Source: Aquatica leii (taxonomy: Eukaryota; Arthropoda; Insecta; Coleoptera; Lampyridae). From it: a stretch of DNA of 64,000 nucleotides. A program made the position numbers and the translations under genes. Where the stretch lies: assembly GCA_035610365.1 (NCBI GenBank), contig CM069432.1:242014104-242078103 (forward strand), written 5' to 3'. Under the pieces are notes generated by a model that made no database searches, was not told the origin of the DNA, and was given only the letters and a program-made list of their open reading frames with translations. Positions 49,163 to 59,400 of this stretch are shown in pieces (positions within the stretch are counted from its first letter, which is position 1; each line of letters opens with the position of its first letter).

Positions 49163-50569
49163 TAGTGACTTCCAGAAAAATTGCAACACCTAGAAGTTGT
49201 TGAACGGTTTTATTGAAATTTTCAGGAAACGTCTATTTTCATGACACAAAGTGATGATTCAAATTTAAAAACAAAAGAACAAAAAAGTTTTTTCAATCAG
49301 TTGCTCCGCCACGGTTTGTAATGTAATCATTTAGACGTCTTAGCATGCTATCAATCAAGTGATCTATAGCTGCTTGTGGTATATTGTCCCAAGCTTCTTG
49401 AATCCGTAGCTGGAGATCGTGTAAGGTATTTGGAGGGTGTGGTAAATTACCCAGTCGCCTACCAATCATATCCCATACATATTTAATGGGCGACAAATCA
49501 GGCAACCAAACAGGCCATGGGAGGACGGCAATGTTAGCTTCTTCCAAAAACCGTGTTGTAGCCCTTGCCGTATGAGAGCGAGCATTACCCTGCTGGAAAA
49601 TAGGATTTTGCAGCCCCTGAAGATATGGAAACCCAACTGGTTGTAGCACATTAGCAATGTAACCAGCTGCGTTTAGGTTGCCGTCAATAAAGACCAAGGG
49701 TGATCTGCTACCACAACATAGTCCACCCCAGATCATAACTTCTTGAGTGAAGGCTGTGTTGAGTTCCATAAAAAATGTTGGATTTTTACGTTCTCCACGC
49801 ATCCGTCTGACCCTCCTACGACCATCGTGGGCCCACAAGCAAAATCGGGACTCGTCACTAAACACAATTTGATGCCATTCTTGCGCCCAATTAACCCTTT
49901 CGTTGGTCTACGCTACTCTGGGTGGACGGTTAAGTGGTGTAAGGAGAATACATAAAAATGGACGATATGAACGCAACCCATAAGATCTTATCCGGCGATA
50001 AACAGATGACATTCTAAGTCCTATACTTCTCATCCAATCATTTGCAATTTATCGAGTTTTTGAAAATCTGTCTCTTGTGGTCAAAACTCTTAAGCGACGT
50101 TCTTTGCGATCTGTAGTCCTCAGAGGACGTCCAGATCCACAGCGACGATGTTGAACCCCTTCCTCGGACCATTTGGACCAACATCTCAATACCGATGAAA
50201 CATTTTGGTTTACGCGACGAGCAATTTCTTTTAGCGAAAGTCCGGCCTCTCTCAGACCAATAATACGGCCACGTTCAAAATCACTTAATTAGACAAAATG
50301 TTGATGTTGACGTCCTTTCGGCATTGTTATCAAGTTCAGAAAGAAATTGTGAACAAACAACAACAATTTGCAAACTTGAGAATTACTAAATGGTCTACTA
50401 CTTCAAATTTATTGTTACTATGGAAACAACAGGAACAAAAAAAAACTACTGGCTAGATTTTATTCAAATTTTAATAATCACTTTGTTTCATGAAAATAGA
50501 CGTTTTCTAAAAATTTCAATAAAATCGTTCAACAAGTTCTAGCTGTTGCAATTTTTCTGGAAGTCAGTA
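49163..50569 (-). mobile_element. Tc1-family DNA transposon, full length, 1,407 bp
   Basis: Terminal inverted repeats of nearly 100 bases: TAGTGACTTCCAGAAAAATT at 49163 mirrors the end ...AATTTTTCTGGAAGTCAGTA at 50569. The repeats continue inward through ACGTCTATTTTCATGA to AAAGTGAT on both sides (to about 49260 and from about 50474). TA lies on both flanks (49161-49162, 50570-50571). One transposase gene fills the centre on the minus strand. Confidence 0.9.
49293..50325 (-). pseudogene. Tc1 transposase (DD34E type), catalytically dead
   Basis: Minus strand, about 343 codons in one frame from ATG at 50325 ('MPKGRQHQHF') to TGA at 49293. Paired HTH: 'FERGRIIGLREAGLSLKEIA' and 'GSGRPLRTTDRKERRL', with a GRPR-like linker. 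DDE core: 'IVFSDESRFCLW' (Asp 1 kept), 'FQQGNARSHTA' where QQDNARPHTA is usual (Asp 2 changed to Gly), and 'LPDLSPIKYVWD' where the Glu of SPIE is Lys. The spacing between the last two sites is 34. Three in-frame stops (near 50291, 50010 and 49913) also break it; there are no frameshifts. Full family length makes this a recent but dead copy. Confidence 0.92.
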
Positions 50570-51238
50570 TATAAAAAAAAATATTTGCCGATTTTGTAGT
50601 GAAGTAGAAAAACTATGGCAAAAGTGCAATAGAACGGAAAGCTTATTTTTAGATAACCATTCAGACTGGGTAAAGATTTGATTGATTGCCATCTGAAACT
50701 AAAGCTGGCGAAGTTGTGGATAAAAACTTATCATCGATAAGTAGTGGCCGACCTGCTACTTCATTTAGTACATTAGGCAATCGTTCAAAAAGACGCAAAA
50801 CAAAAGAACTTTGCGACCATTATAGTTCCGGCCCATGTAGCACGCTTCGTTGGGCCAACGTTGGTAAATGGTGGCTATGTTGGGTAACGGTTCGTTATTT
50901 TGCCCGGTTGAACCAACGTTGGTCCATCTTGCTTATTTTGTGCACATTCCACGGTGAATTATACATCAGTTGGCCCGACGTTGGAGATTTGTACACCTTC
51001 ATAAATAAGATTTGCTAGCACAATGAGATGTTTTCATCGTAGTATAAGGAATAGTCCTAGATGTCACTATGATTCGTAAGGGGCTTAGGGTTTTTGTATT
51101 GTATATGTTGCCAACACGGCAGATTTCCCTGGTTTGGTTGATAGATTCGAATTGATTTCAACTATTTCTAGTGCTTCTTCTGTCAATTAATTCTGTCAGC
51201 TGCCAAGATCTCCAGACAAAAAGAGTTTTTAATAAGAA
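50570..51238 (+). other. Unassigned coding trace and CCAACGTTGG repeats
   Basis: 50686-50835 encodes 'GEVVDKNLSSISSGRPATSF' followed by a basic 'RSKRRKTKEL' block. This style is seen at the start of unclassified repeat-encoded proteins, and I cannot name it. Just after it the palindrome CCAACGTTGG occurs at 50855 and 50913, with CCGACGTTGG at 50975, each inside TTGGGCC/GGCCCGAC-like context. This may be a small inverted-repeat element. No other gene is seen before the SAP exon. Confidence 0.4.
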
Positions 51239-52995
51239 ATGGATTGGGGTCAATCCTCTACGTCGTTCGAGGGAAAATATAGTCAATTAACTCTGCATGA
51301 TTTAAAGACTGAGCTGAGAAAACGTGGTGCCAAACTAAGTGGTCGAAAAGCAGATCTTATACACCGGTTAGTACCTACTCAAAATTATTTTAAAATACCC
51401 TATTCGTTGGTGAGTATGGTCGGCTATTAAAAATATAGTTGGCCACGTTTAATTATGGCTGGCGTGTGGTGCAAAAACGGCCAACATTGTATGTTGGATA
51501 ATCAACCACCAACATCAACAATAATAATCATCAATTTTTCAGGCTCGAAGCTTATGACGCTAATATAAGCCTAAACGAAAACCTTACACCGGAATATCGA
51601 ATGGAACTTCCTGAAAAACAAAATTATAAGGATATCAACTCCACTTGTGATATACCCGAGATATCCAGACGATGTATAAAAAATTTCGCTGATGCTGTTG
51701 AAAAGTTTGCGTTAAGTAAGTCTGAAGACATGTACAAAGAAAAGTACCTGTTGGCTATACGCAGTGCGATTGAAAATGAAGCAACGTTCATCAAAAGTTT
51801 TTGTGCTGCAGAAATGAGAGAACATGTAGTTTATGAAGTGGATTTGGAAGTCAATGAAAACTGCATCATCCAGGCACAATGTGAGTGTGCTGCGGGAATG
51901 GGTCCAACTGCCCATTGCAAACGTGTTTGTTTGTTTATTTGCATTAGAGCACTACTCGATAAATAAAACCACAGTTGTTCAATATTCTTCTACGAATATG
52001 TTGCAATCGTTCCATCACCCGAAGAGATACTTTGGATCACCGAAGAAGGCAAGAGGCTTGACAATCAAACAATGCGACCATGAAATTTCAATGTTTTATC
52101 TGCTTCTGCCCGAAATAATGCAAACTACGCTGGATTTTTCAGAAATGCTTGTGTAAATTTTGCTGCATCCAATTTATCTTCATCTCCAATGCCAATTCTG
52201 CAAACAATAGAACCAGCCAACATACTTGCTGTATTTCTTGATCATTGTTACTGTGTACAAATGAACCATAAGGAAAAATTGTTGTCTGACCAGGAGCTGG
52301 CAGAACTAGAAAAAAATACACGAGGCCAAAGAAACAATAATTTGTGGATTCAAGAAAGATGCCTACGATTGCAAAGCTCTGACTTTGGAAGAATTTGTAA
52401 GTGTACAGAGAATACAGACAAGAAGAAGCTGGCAGAATCACTGCTGTGTAGAAAGCAAATATATTCTAAAGCGTTGGATCATGGAGTTTTTTATGAAAAG
52501 AAAGCCTTAGCTGCATTTCAAAGAAGAACTATAAAACAAGTGAAGGAATGTGGTCTGTTTGTAAACAAAAGGGATCCATTTTTGGGGTCATCACCTGATG
52601 GTATTGTTTTAGGCGAGAATGCTTTATTAGAGATAGTGTCCTTACACAGCTAAAGGCAGGGAAATCTCGCCTGAAACAGTACCATATATTTATTTATGTG
52701 AAGAGACTGGAACATATAAACTCTATGAACATCATGACCACTACTACCAAACAGAGGGACAACTGTATTGTAGTGGTCGTGATCTGTGTTATTTAGTAAT
52801 ATTTACTTTAAAAGATATTCTGATTATTAATGTTGACAAGAATAAAGGTTTCATAAAGAAAATGAGACTAAAGTTGACAACATTTTATAATGATTATTGC
52901 AAACAAGCTATTACCATCGACCTGGCAACATCGGAAAGCTACGCTTCCCTCTGGACGAGTAATCTGTATACTTTTGCAATGTGTTTGTTTGTCTC
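51239..52995 (+). pseudogene. SAP - SWIM - YqaJ-like nuclease gene, spliced, decayed
   Basis: Exon 1 (51239-51366) encodes a SAP DNA-binding motif: 'LTLHDLKTELRKRGAKLSGR'. A 176-base intron (GTTAGT...TTTTTCAG) joins in phase to exon 2 at 51543 ('LEAYDANISLN'). Exon 2 holds a SWIM zinc finger ('CECAAGMGPTAHCK', near 51888-51930), then a frameshift at a TTTG repeat (51930s), the 'LQSFHHPKRYFGSPKKA' block, and a YqaJ exonuclease domain: 'EKNTRGQRNNNLWIQERCLR', 'GLFVNKRDPFLGSSPDGIV' (Asp) and 'LLEI'. A frame break of two missing bases falls exactly at the catalytic EIK-CPY site (52633); downstream 'CPYTAKGREI' continues in another frame. Such genes are multicopy in insects and behave like mobile sequence. 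The splice sites show it is not a retrocopy. Confidence 0.8.
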
Positions 52996-53357
52996 AAACA
53001 TGTAGAAAAGGAAGTACATTTGTTTATTGTTATGGTACGCACTACTTGTCAATTTATGTTGACATACTTATAACCTCAAATTTTAGAATCGCTTCTAGCA
53101 GCATTATTTGAAGTACGTAGATAGTAAAATGAATTGAATCAAACTTTAAACACGAAATATAAATACAATGTATATTTAGCTTGAAGTAGGAATATGTAAA
53201 AGTAAACAAATACAATTGTCGTTTGACAAGTAGTGCGTACCGTTTGTTGACAAATACTATTTCTATCTCTTACAATATTGTGTACACTTTGCAGCCTGCG
53301 ATTACTCGTCCAGAGGGAAGCATAGCTTTCCGTTGTTGCCACGTCGATGGCTATTAC
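52908..53357. repeat. Foldback / MITE-like inverted repeat, about 450 bp
   Basis: The arm 52908-52964 (through CTACGCTTCCCTCTGGACGA to GTAATC) is repeated inverted at 53300-53357 with a few mismatches. A second inverted pair, GGTACGCACTACTTGTCAA, lies inside (about 53033-53052 and 53223-53242). The left arm is fused to the end of the YqaJ reading frame, which reads through it as 'LATSESYASLWTSN'. The right arm gives 'VATTESYASLWTSN' on the minus strand. Confidence 0.7.
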
Positions 53358-53561
53358 AGAGAAATTCATGCATAAAGATTATAATAAACATTTTGTTAGA
53401 TAATATAAGGTGTTAATAGTTTAACATGTATAATAACCTTTTAAATAATCTGTTAGCTATATGTTTAAAAGTGTAAAACATAACGTAACCATTAAGCATC
53501 CCTAGTTATAATGTTGCTTCTGAAATACGATAATTAGAGAATATGAAGAATATACCTATAC

Positions 53562-53751
53562 CTGATAATTTGAGTTTATCGTGATAGTTTTCCTTCTCAA
53601 AATGGGAAGCGCAAACAACCGAACTATCACTTGGTTGCCAATTTATAGTATTTAAAGCCACTAACCATTTATTCCGCAACTCGACGTTTTTTGGAAAACG
53701 ATGGCCACCTCGGTCTGTGCAGCCACGTACAGAACAGCTTGAATTTACCAT
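53562..53751 (-). CDS. THAP zinc-finger exon (first coding exon)
   Basis: ATG at 53751 on the minus strand. 'SSCSVRGCTDRGGHRFPKN' (C-x4-C and FP), 'RNKWLVAL' (invariant Trp), 'SSVVCASHFEKENYHDK' (CxxHF). All four zinc ligands and the Trp are intact and there is no stop. The exon ends at CAG|GTATAG, a good donor, just after the domain. THAP domains bind specific DNA, in host regulators and in P-type or other transposases. The rest of the protein was not found downstream on this strand, where the foldback and YqaJ relic lie. It could be an intact first exon of a host gene or a transposon-borne module. Confidence 0.72.
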
Positions 53752-53978
53752 TATTTATTTTCTATGATTTGACGTGGATTTGACATTAAACATTTTGGCA
53801 ACACACTACAAATCATGGTACCCAACCTGTGCCAGTATCACCAACTTATAATATTTTATTTTCCCTTCTCAGCCCCTTACAGCAGCCAGTGGCACCTATT
53901 GGCAACATTGTCGGGAAAACATCCCATTGCAATCGTTTAAATTTAACCAATCATTTATTCACGAAAATCTATAAATTT

Positions 53979-54242
53979 TTAAATAATGTCAAAGCGGTAA
54001 AAGCTCGTTAAGTAACAAGAAATTTTAGTCTTCATGCGCACAATCAAATAATGCCCATGAGTGGAATGAAACACCGTAATTCGTATTTCTTTTCTGCCAT
54101 CGACTTGCGAGTTGCAAATTGCAATTGAACATTTGCCATTTGTATTATCAATACGTTTAATTTGATGACAAACGTTCAAGTGTTTTTTTAGGTAACTCTT
54201 TTTTTTATTGTTATTGTAATTCCATACAACCTTTAGGTTCAA
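53979..54242 (-). pseudogene. Minus-strand fragment resembling a Cys/His pre-transposase region
   Basis: Open frame of 87 codons with 'LKKHLNVCHQIKRIDNTNGK', 'SIAICNS' and 'ITVFHSTHGHYLIV'. The Cys...(tH.GH) pattern resembles the N-terminal region of insect SWIM/MULE-type proteins, which ends in a 'tHxGH' signature. It lies between the THAP exon and the DUF4806-like gene. The match is weak and the fragment is not otherwise supported. Confidence 0.3.
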
Positions 54243-54354
54243 TGACTTTATTAGTGTGTACCCAACTTAATATTTGTTGTTTGCAAAAAAAAGTAACTTA
54301 ACGTGACTTAACCTAATTTTTTACGGTAACGTTTAAGTTATTAGCTTTTTTAGG

Positions 54355-55747
54355 ATGTTTCAAGTAGTAGAATTTGAGGATTCTTCTATTGCAATTATCA
54401 GAACAGATTGGCTTACACCGAGAAAAAAACAAACATTCTGGCCTCCATATAAGAAAACTGCTGATTACGAAAAATGTTTAACTACAAAGGAATCATGTGT
54501 AATAGCAAGTTGGGATACATATGTGATAAAGAAAAAATATTATATGACAGGTTGTATATTTTCAGACCAGAATATGTAGTTTTAATTCTAGTATTTTTTT
54601 AGATAATCTTATCAAGGCAAAAGAAAAACTCAAAGTAGCCGAATTTGAGTCAGACGTAAATAGTGAAGCTGAAACAAGAAAAAGAAAACGGAGACCGAAT
54701 AGAAATTTTATTTATTCTTCTGACGATGATACTGAAGATTTACAAAATACTGTTTCACGAAAATTCAGATTTCCTATTCCACTTGTTTCTATACCTATAA
54801 CTTGTTCTAGTAAATCCCACAGTTGTGATCGTTCTGTTTCTCCTTTTTATCGTACTCCCATAACCGAATTATTATCAACTTTAGAATGGTTACCTTCAGC
54901 AGGTCAGCAGGTAAGCTATAATTTTGAAAAAACATGACTTTAATTATTTCTAACTTTATTATCAGAATTTAAAATCATTGCATTAAAATTAGCCAAAAAT
55001 TGCAAATAATTGAAGAAAATCAGGCAAACATTCTGCAAACTTTAAATTTTCAACATTCAAACACAATTAGTGTAGAAACACCAGCAGAACTTTCTTTACC
55101 AGAAAATATTCGCTCTTTGTGTAATTCTCTAGAGGATGCTAAAGCTCTAGAATCATGGTTGAATGATTCAAGTGATAATGTGACAATTTTGGTAAGTTTG
55201 AGTTTTGAGTTGCTTTTTGTTTTCTTAATTTTTAGTAGAATTAGTTCCAAGTTTTAAAATTTATATTCAATCATTTCATATCATACTTTTTAAACAAAAT
55301 TTGAGTTTCAATATATGTACAAGAGTTTATTTACCTTATAGTGTTTTCCTTTTTTAGAAAACACAGCTTCAGATTGTATGAGGCAAAGATTTGAAATCGA
55401 TAGTCTACAGACTCTTAGCAAAAGTTATTTCTCATGAAATTATTCATATCTTTAACTCGACAGGAAAGTATCAGGCACTAGCATTGAAAGATTTAACAGT
55501 CATAAATGTTGTAAAAGGTAAGTTATTTTACTTTTCAAATAATTCATTTTATGATTATTAGTAGTGTTAGTGCTGGTTTCTTATTTTATTTACTATACTA
55601 TATATAAACTAACTTTAGTATAATTGTTTGTTTTCTTTTTTAGAAACTGTGAGGAAGAATAGAAGTACACAGAGTCACACAGATAGCGAAATTGAAACTA
55701 TAATTGCAAATTGGTTCAGATTCGGAAAAGACCGTCATGGAGGGTGA
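54355..55747 (+). pseudogene. DUF4806-type gene, five exons, one premature stop
   Basis: Exon 1 (54355-54549): 'FQVVEFEDSSIAIIRTDWL', 'FWPPYKK', 'SWDTYVIKKKYYMT', the conserved N-terminal block of this insect family, preceded by an acceptor-like TTTTTTAG. Exon 2 (54603 to about 54909): acidic then basic 'ESDVNSEAETRKRKRR'. Exon 3 (about 54993-55192): 'LQIIEENQANILQTL', 'LPENIRSLCNSLEDA', the start of DUF4806. Exon 4 (55358-55517): 'KDLKSIVYRLLAKVIS', with TGA at 55379 in the usual GG position. Exon 5 (55644-55747): 'IIANWFRFGKDRHGG' then stop. Most junctions have GT/AG and agree in phase; the join of exons 2 and 3 does not. The protein family has no established function. Confidence 0.75.
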
Positions 55748-56444
55748 AAAAGAAGACGACAAGGTCAAGCGGAGTAATAAAATTAGCAGTAGGCACAGGA
55801 GGCGGTTAGTCCAAAATGAAGCATTGATGATTTTAATTGAATTTGATGTAGAAGTAAGTAAACAGGAACAACCTTTAAAGGAAACACTTTTTATAAAAGA
55901 TAGTACAGAAATTGAACTTAATACAATCAATAAAAAATGTATTTTATTTACTTTAAAATTACAGAAAATTCGCGTTTAAATCAAATTATCAGCGATTGAA
56001 TGCGAAAACTTACGAATTTACCCGAGGCTGTTGTGTTTTATAGTCCGTGTGTATTATATAATGTAGCCGAATCGTAAATGATAGTTATTGTAGTAAGAGT
56101 GAAACATGCATAATACATTTTTATACGAATTAGAAAAAGCAGGGTCCCATTTCGCAAACTCAATGCAATGCTTACATCATTTACTATTATCTCCGCATCT
56201 GTTTATGAAACAAAGACGCTGGAATGGACATTTCTTATCACATATTACAAGCTTTGCACTCAATTTTTTAGTTGTTTAATAATATTTGTTTGCAACGAAT
56301 GTCAATGACTTTAACAAGTTAAAAGAAAATTAATTGTGTTTAAGTACATATTACCGTTTTTGTTTCATATTGGCGGTAGTCCAAAGAATCTATGCATGAT
56401 TTATCAGATCGGATTTGTGGATAAAAATAAAATAACCCTCTGGT
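55748..56444. other. Spacer between the DUF4806-type gene and the CACTA-like transposase
   Basis: No gene supported. A plus-strand frame at 55704-55979 is Lys/Glu-rich and overlaps the last exon in another frame; I treat it as chance. Confidence 0.4.
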
Positions 56445-59400
56445 ATGATCGACCACCAGCCGCCACTGCTAAATACAAACTTGAATGGATATTATGATAT
56501 GAGTTCATCTAGTTCATTTGAGTCAAAATTACAACGAGAATCTGTCCCCGTTAAACTTAGGTCTCGGTCTAAAACCAACAATATAACAAACCATGCTTTA
56601 TCTGATCTTTTACGCATATTGAATCCTCATATTTCAAAATTACCTCTAACTCTTTTGCATACTCCCAAAGTCACTTGATATACATGGGGGGGGGGGGGGT
56701 ATTTTTATATTTTGGCGTGTTACAAAATATTTTAAATAAACTTAATTCTACTTCCCTAAGAAATACCTTCTACCCTATTATAAAAAGTAAATATGCAGCC
56801 AATATTGGCACTCCAGATTCTATTAATCTACTCACAATGTCAGTAAATGTGGATGGTCTTCCAGTAGAGAATAGTTCAATCTGGTTTTTTGGCCTATTTT
56901 AGGTATTTTAGATTCATCTACTGATAAACGTCCTTTTGTAATTGCTTTATATGAAGAAAAATCAAAATCATCTGATGCTAATTCTTTCCTAAATAGATTT
57001 ACCAATGAATACCTTCAACTTTAAAGAAATATAATTTCATTTAATGGTAAAATTTATAATTTTCTTCTAAGTAGCTTCATTTGCGATGCCCCCGCTAGAT
57101 CTTTTTTGAAGTAAATTGTTTCTCATAATTCCTTAAATGGTTGTGATAAGTGCCTCCCAAAAGGACTTGATAGGGGGAGAACTGTATGGCCATATACCAA
57201 AACTATGCATATGAGAAATTATGTTCAATTTAGTAATATGATGTACGAAGATCACCAACGATGTGAAAGTTGTCACCGTCCCGGTGGTTTTTGGGGCTGA
57301 GAGTTTTTATCCATTTATTTTTTTTTATTATTATGTTGTAATTACGGGTGTGTTTAGCATTTCCATCGTTCATTGAACTTCTTTGTATTTTCGAATTGCG
57401 TATTTCTTGGTAACATTTTAAAAGTTTCCATTGTGTTTACTTACATTCATTTAAAATTATTTATTATCTGGTAATTGAATATCTTTTGGCGACGGATGTC
57501 TGTGTACGTGCCTTAAACCCATTAAATTTTTGAAACTTGAGATTTGGTTCATGTTAAAAATTATTTTACTTAGAATTATTCTTTGTTCAGATGTCTCTTT
57601 GTATATTTTAAGTTTAGATTAGAGTAAGATTTATGTTTCTGAACTCGTTTATTACTCTGTTCCCATGGACTTGCTGAGCTATCATTCTTGTTATATTTCA
57701 TAATCAGAAGTAAGTGCTGATTTAGCTGTTGCGTGGGAAGATTCGGATAAGAATTGTCACGTACCTAAATTATGTTAAGTTCTTTGTCTTAAAGTAAGAT
57801 GTAATTAATGTAAGGTTTTTGATTGGAGATTTTGTTTGTGAGAAGGGGCTTTTTAAGCTTCATTCTTTCCAGAGGAAAGTTAAGTTCCTTTTTGGCCCTC
57901 GAAAAAAAAAGGTCAATTAATATAATTTCGACTCCAATCAGAAATTTTGTATAATTAAAATTTGTAAAACAAACAGTTGATTTAAGTTCGGTTCAAGAAG
58001 TCAAGTGTTTTATGCGGGTAATTAACACCGAGTTTTCGGCGACGCATTATAAATACAGGTGATGAACATTACGTTACTTAAACATTCTAATTCAAGTGGC
58101 AAATTAGAACCGCACTTGTGTGTGTTTAATTAAATAAAGGTGAACTACGAAAATTGGTTAAAATCAAACGATTGAGGCGAGAATAAGACCTTGAGGTGAA
58201 AAGTTTGGTAAACGAAGAATGTTAAAGTGTGGGTAGTTGAGCAGCCTGAACATCTAAAGAATCGAAGATCGTAATAATTAGTTCCGGGAAAGTTGCCGGT
58301 TGTTCTCCCATTTGAGAAAATAGTCGCTACTGCGGACTTTATAAAGTTTTCCCGGCTAATGGTACTGTATCGACGCGTTTTACCGATGCTGAACGCGTGT
58401 AACGTCTTTGACGGAGTTAAGTGAATCGAATCTGACAATAAGTGTTGAGTTTTTGTTTTAAACTAAGGATTAGTAGCTGTCAAACCGCAGGCATACCTGT
58501 AAGTACCTTTAACAACTTATCCCCTCTTCACCCGAAGAACTCGCCTCCAATTCGATCGTTAGAGGAACATCACGGACACCCGTTATTTTCGACGCGTACT
58601 TCTATTTGACTTTGTTTTTGGTTGATTTAAATTGTTGGTTAAAGTCAAGACGGGCGAATCGATCAGAATAGAGTCTTAGAATTCAATTATGTCTTGATTA
58701 TCAAACTTTAGACCCCTCTGACTCGGTGCGCAGTCTTGATTTATTATTTTGTTTGATGTTTTGTTGTATGCATGCTTTAGTTGTGAATTAAGTTAAGGTA
58801 GTTCTCGAGTAGCGGCATTTTTCGTTTGCGGCGAGTCTTACGTACGACCAAGCGCTCTGCGGCTGATTCCCTGTGCGACTTTTAAATTTAAGATTGATTT
58901 GAATGATTTTATTAACCATTTTACTTGCTTTAAATTTTAATATACGAATTATTATCTCATATTTGACTTTCTCTGAATCGCCTGTTTTCATCTACGGAGT
59001 GTTCGAATTTCCGGTTTTGACGAACATTTCAGTGACTAAAAATTCGGTGGCGCCCTTAACAACTCTTCCTGATTTAAGTAAACTCACCAAAAGGTAAGTG
59101 AGAGACAAATAATTCGACCCGCCCCTTCTCGACTAAGTTAGCTGGCAAACCACCATCGCATTGTTACCTTCTCTAAACCATCGTTTTAGAGTGTAACAAA
59201 GTGTCTTAAACCAATGAAATATTGGGTTAGTATCTCAGGTGCCATTAGACTGGATGCATTTTGTGTGTCTTGGAGTTATGAAAAAATTACTTATTTGTTG
59301 GATAGAGAAGGGACCAAAAAATGTCAAGTTGGGAGAACATGAAATAAATACCATATCACAGCGACTGTTAACATTAGTTTCAAGCATTCCAAGAGAATTT

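Noticed and set aside
51239-52995. A viral or bacterial origin of the YqaJ sequence (recent transfer)
   Set aside because: The gene has a phase-consistent intron and SAP and SWIM domains typical of animal copies; no prokaryotic gene context.
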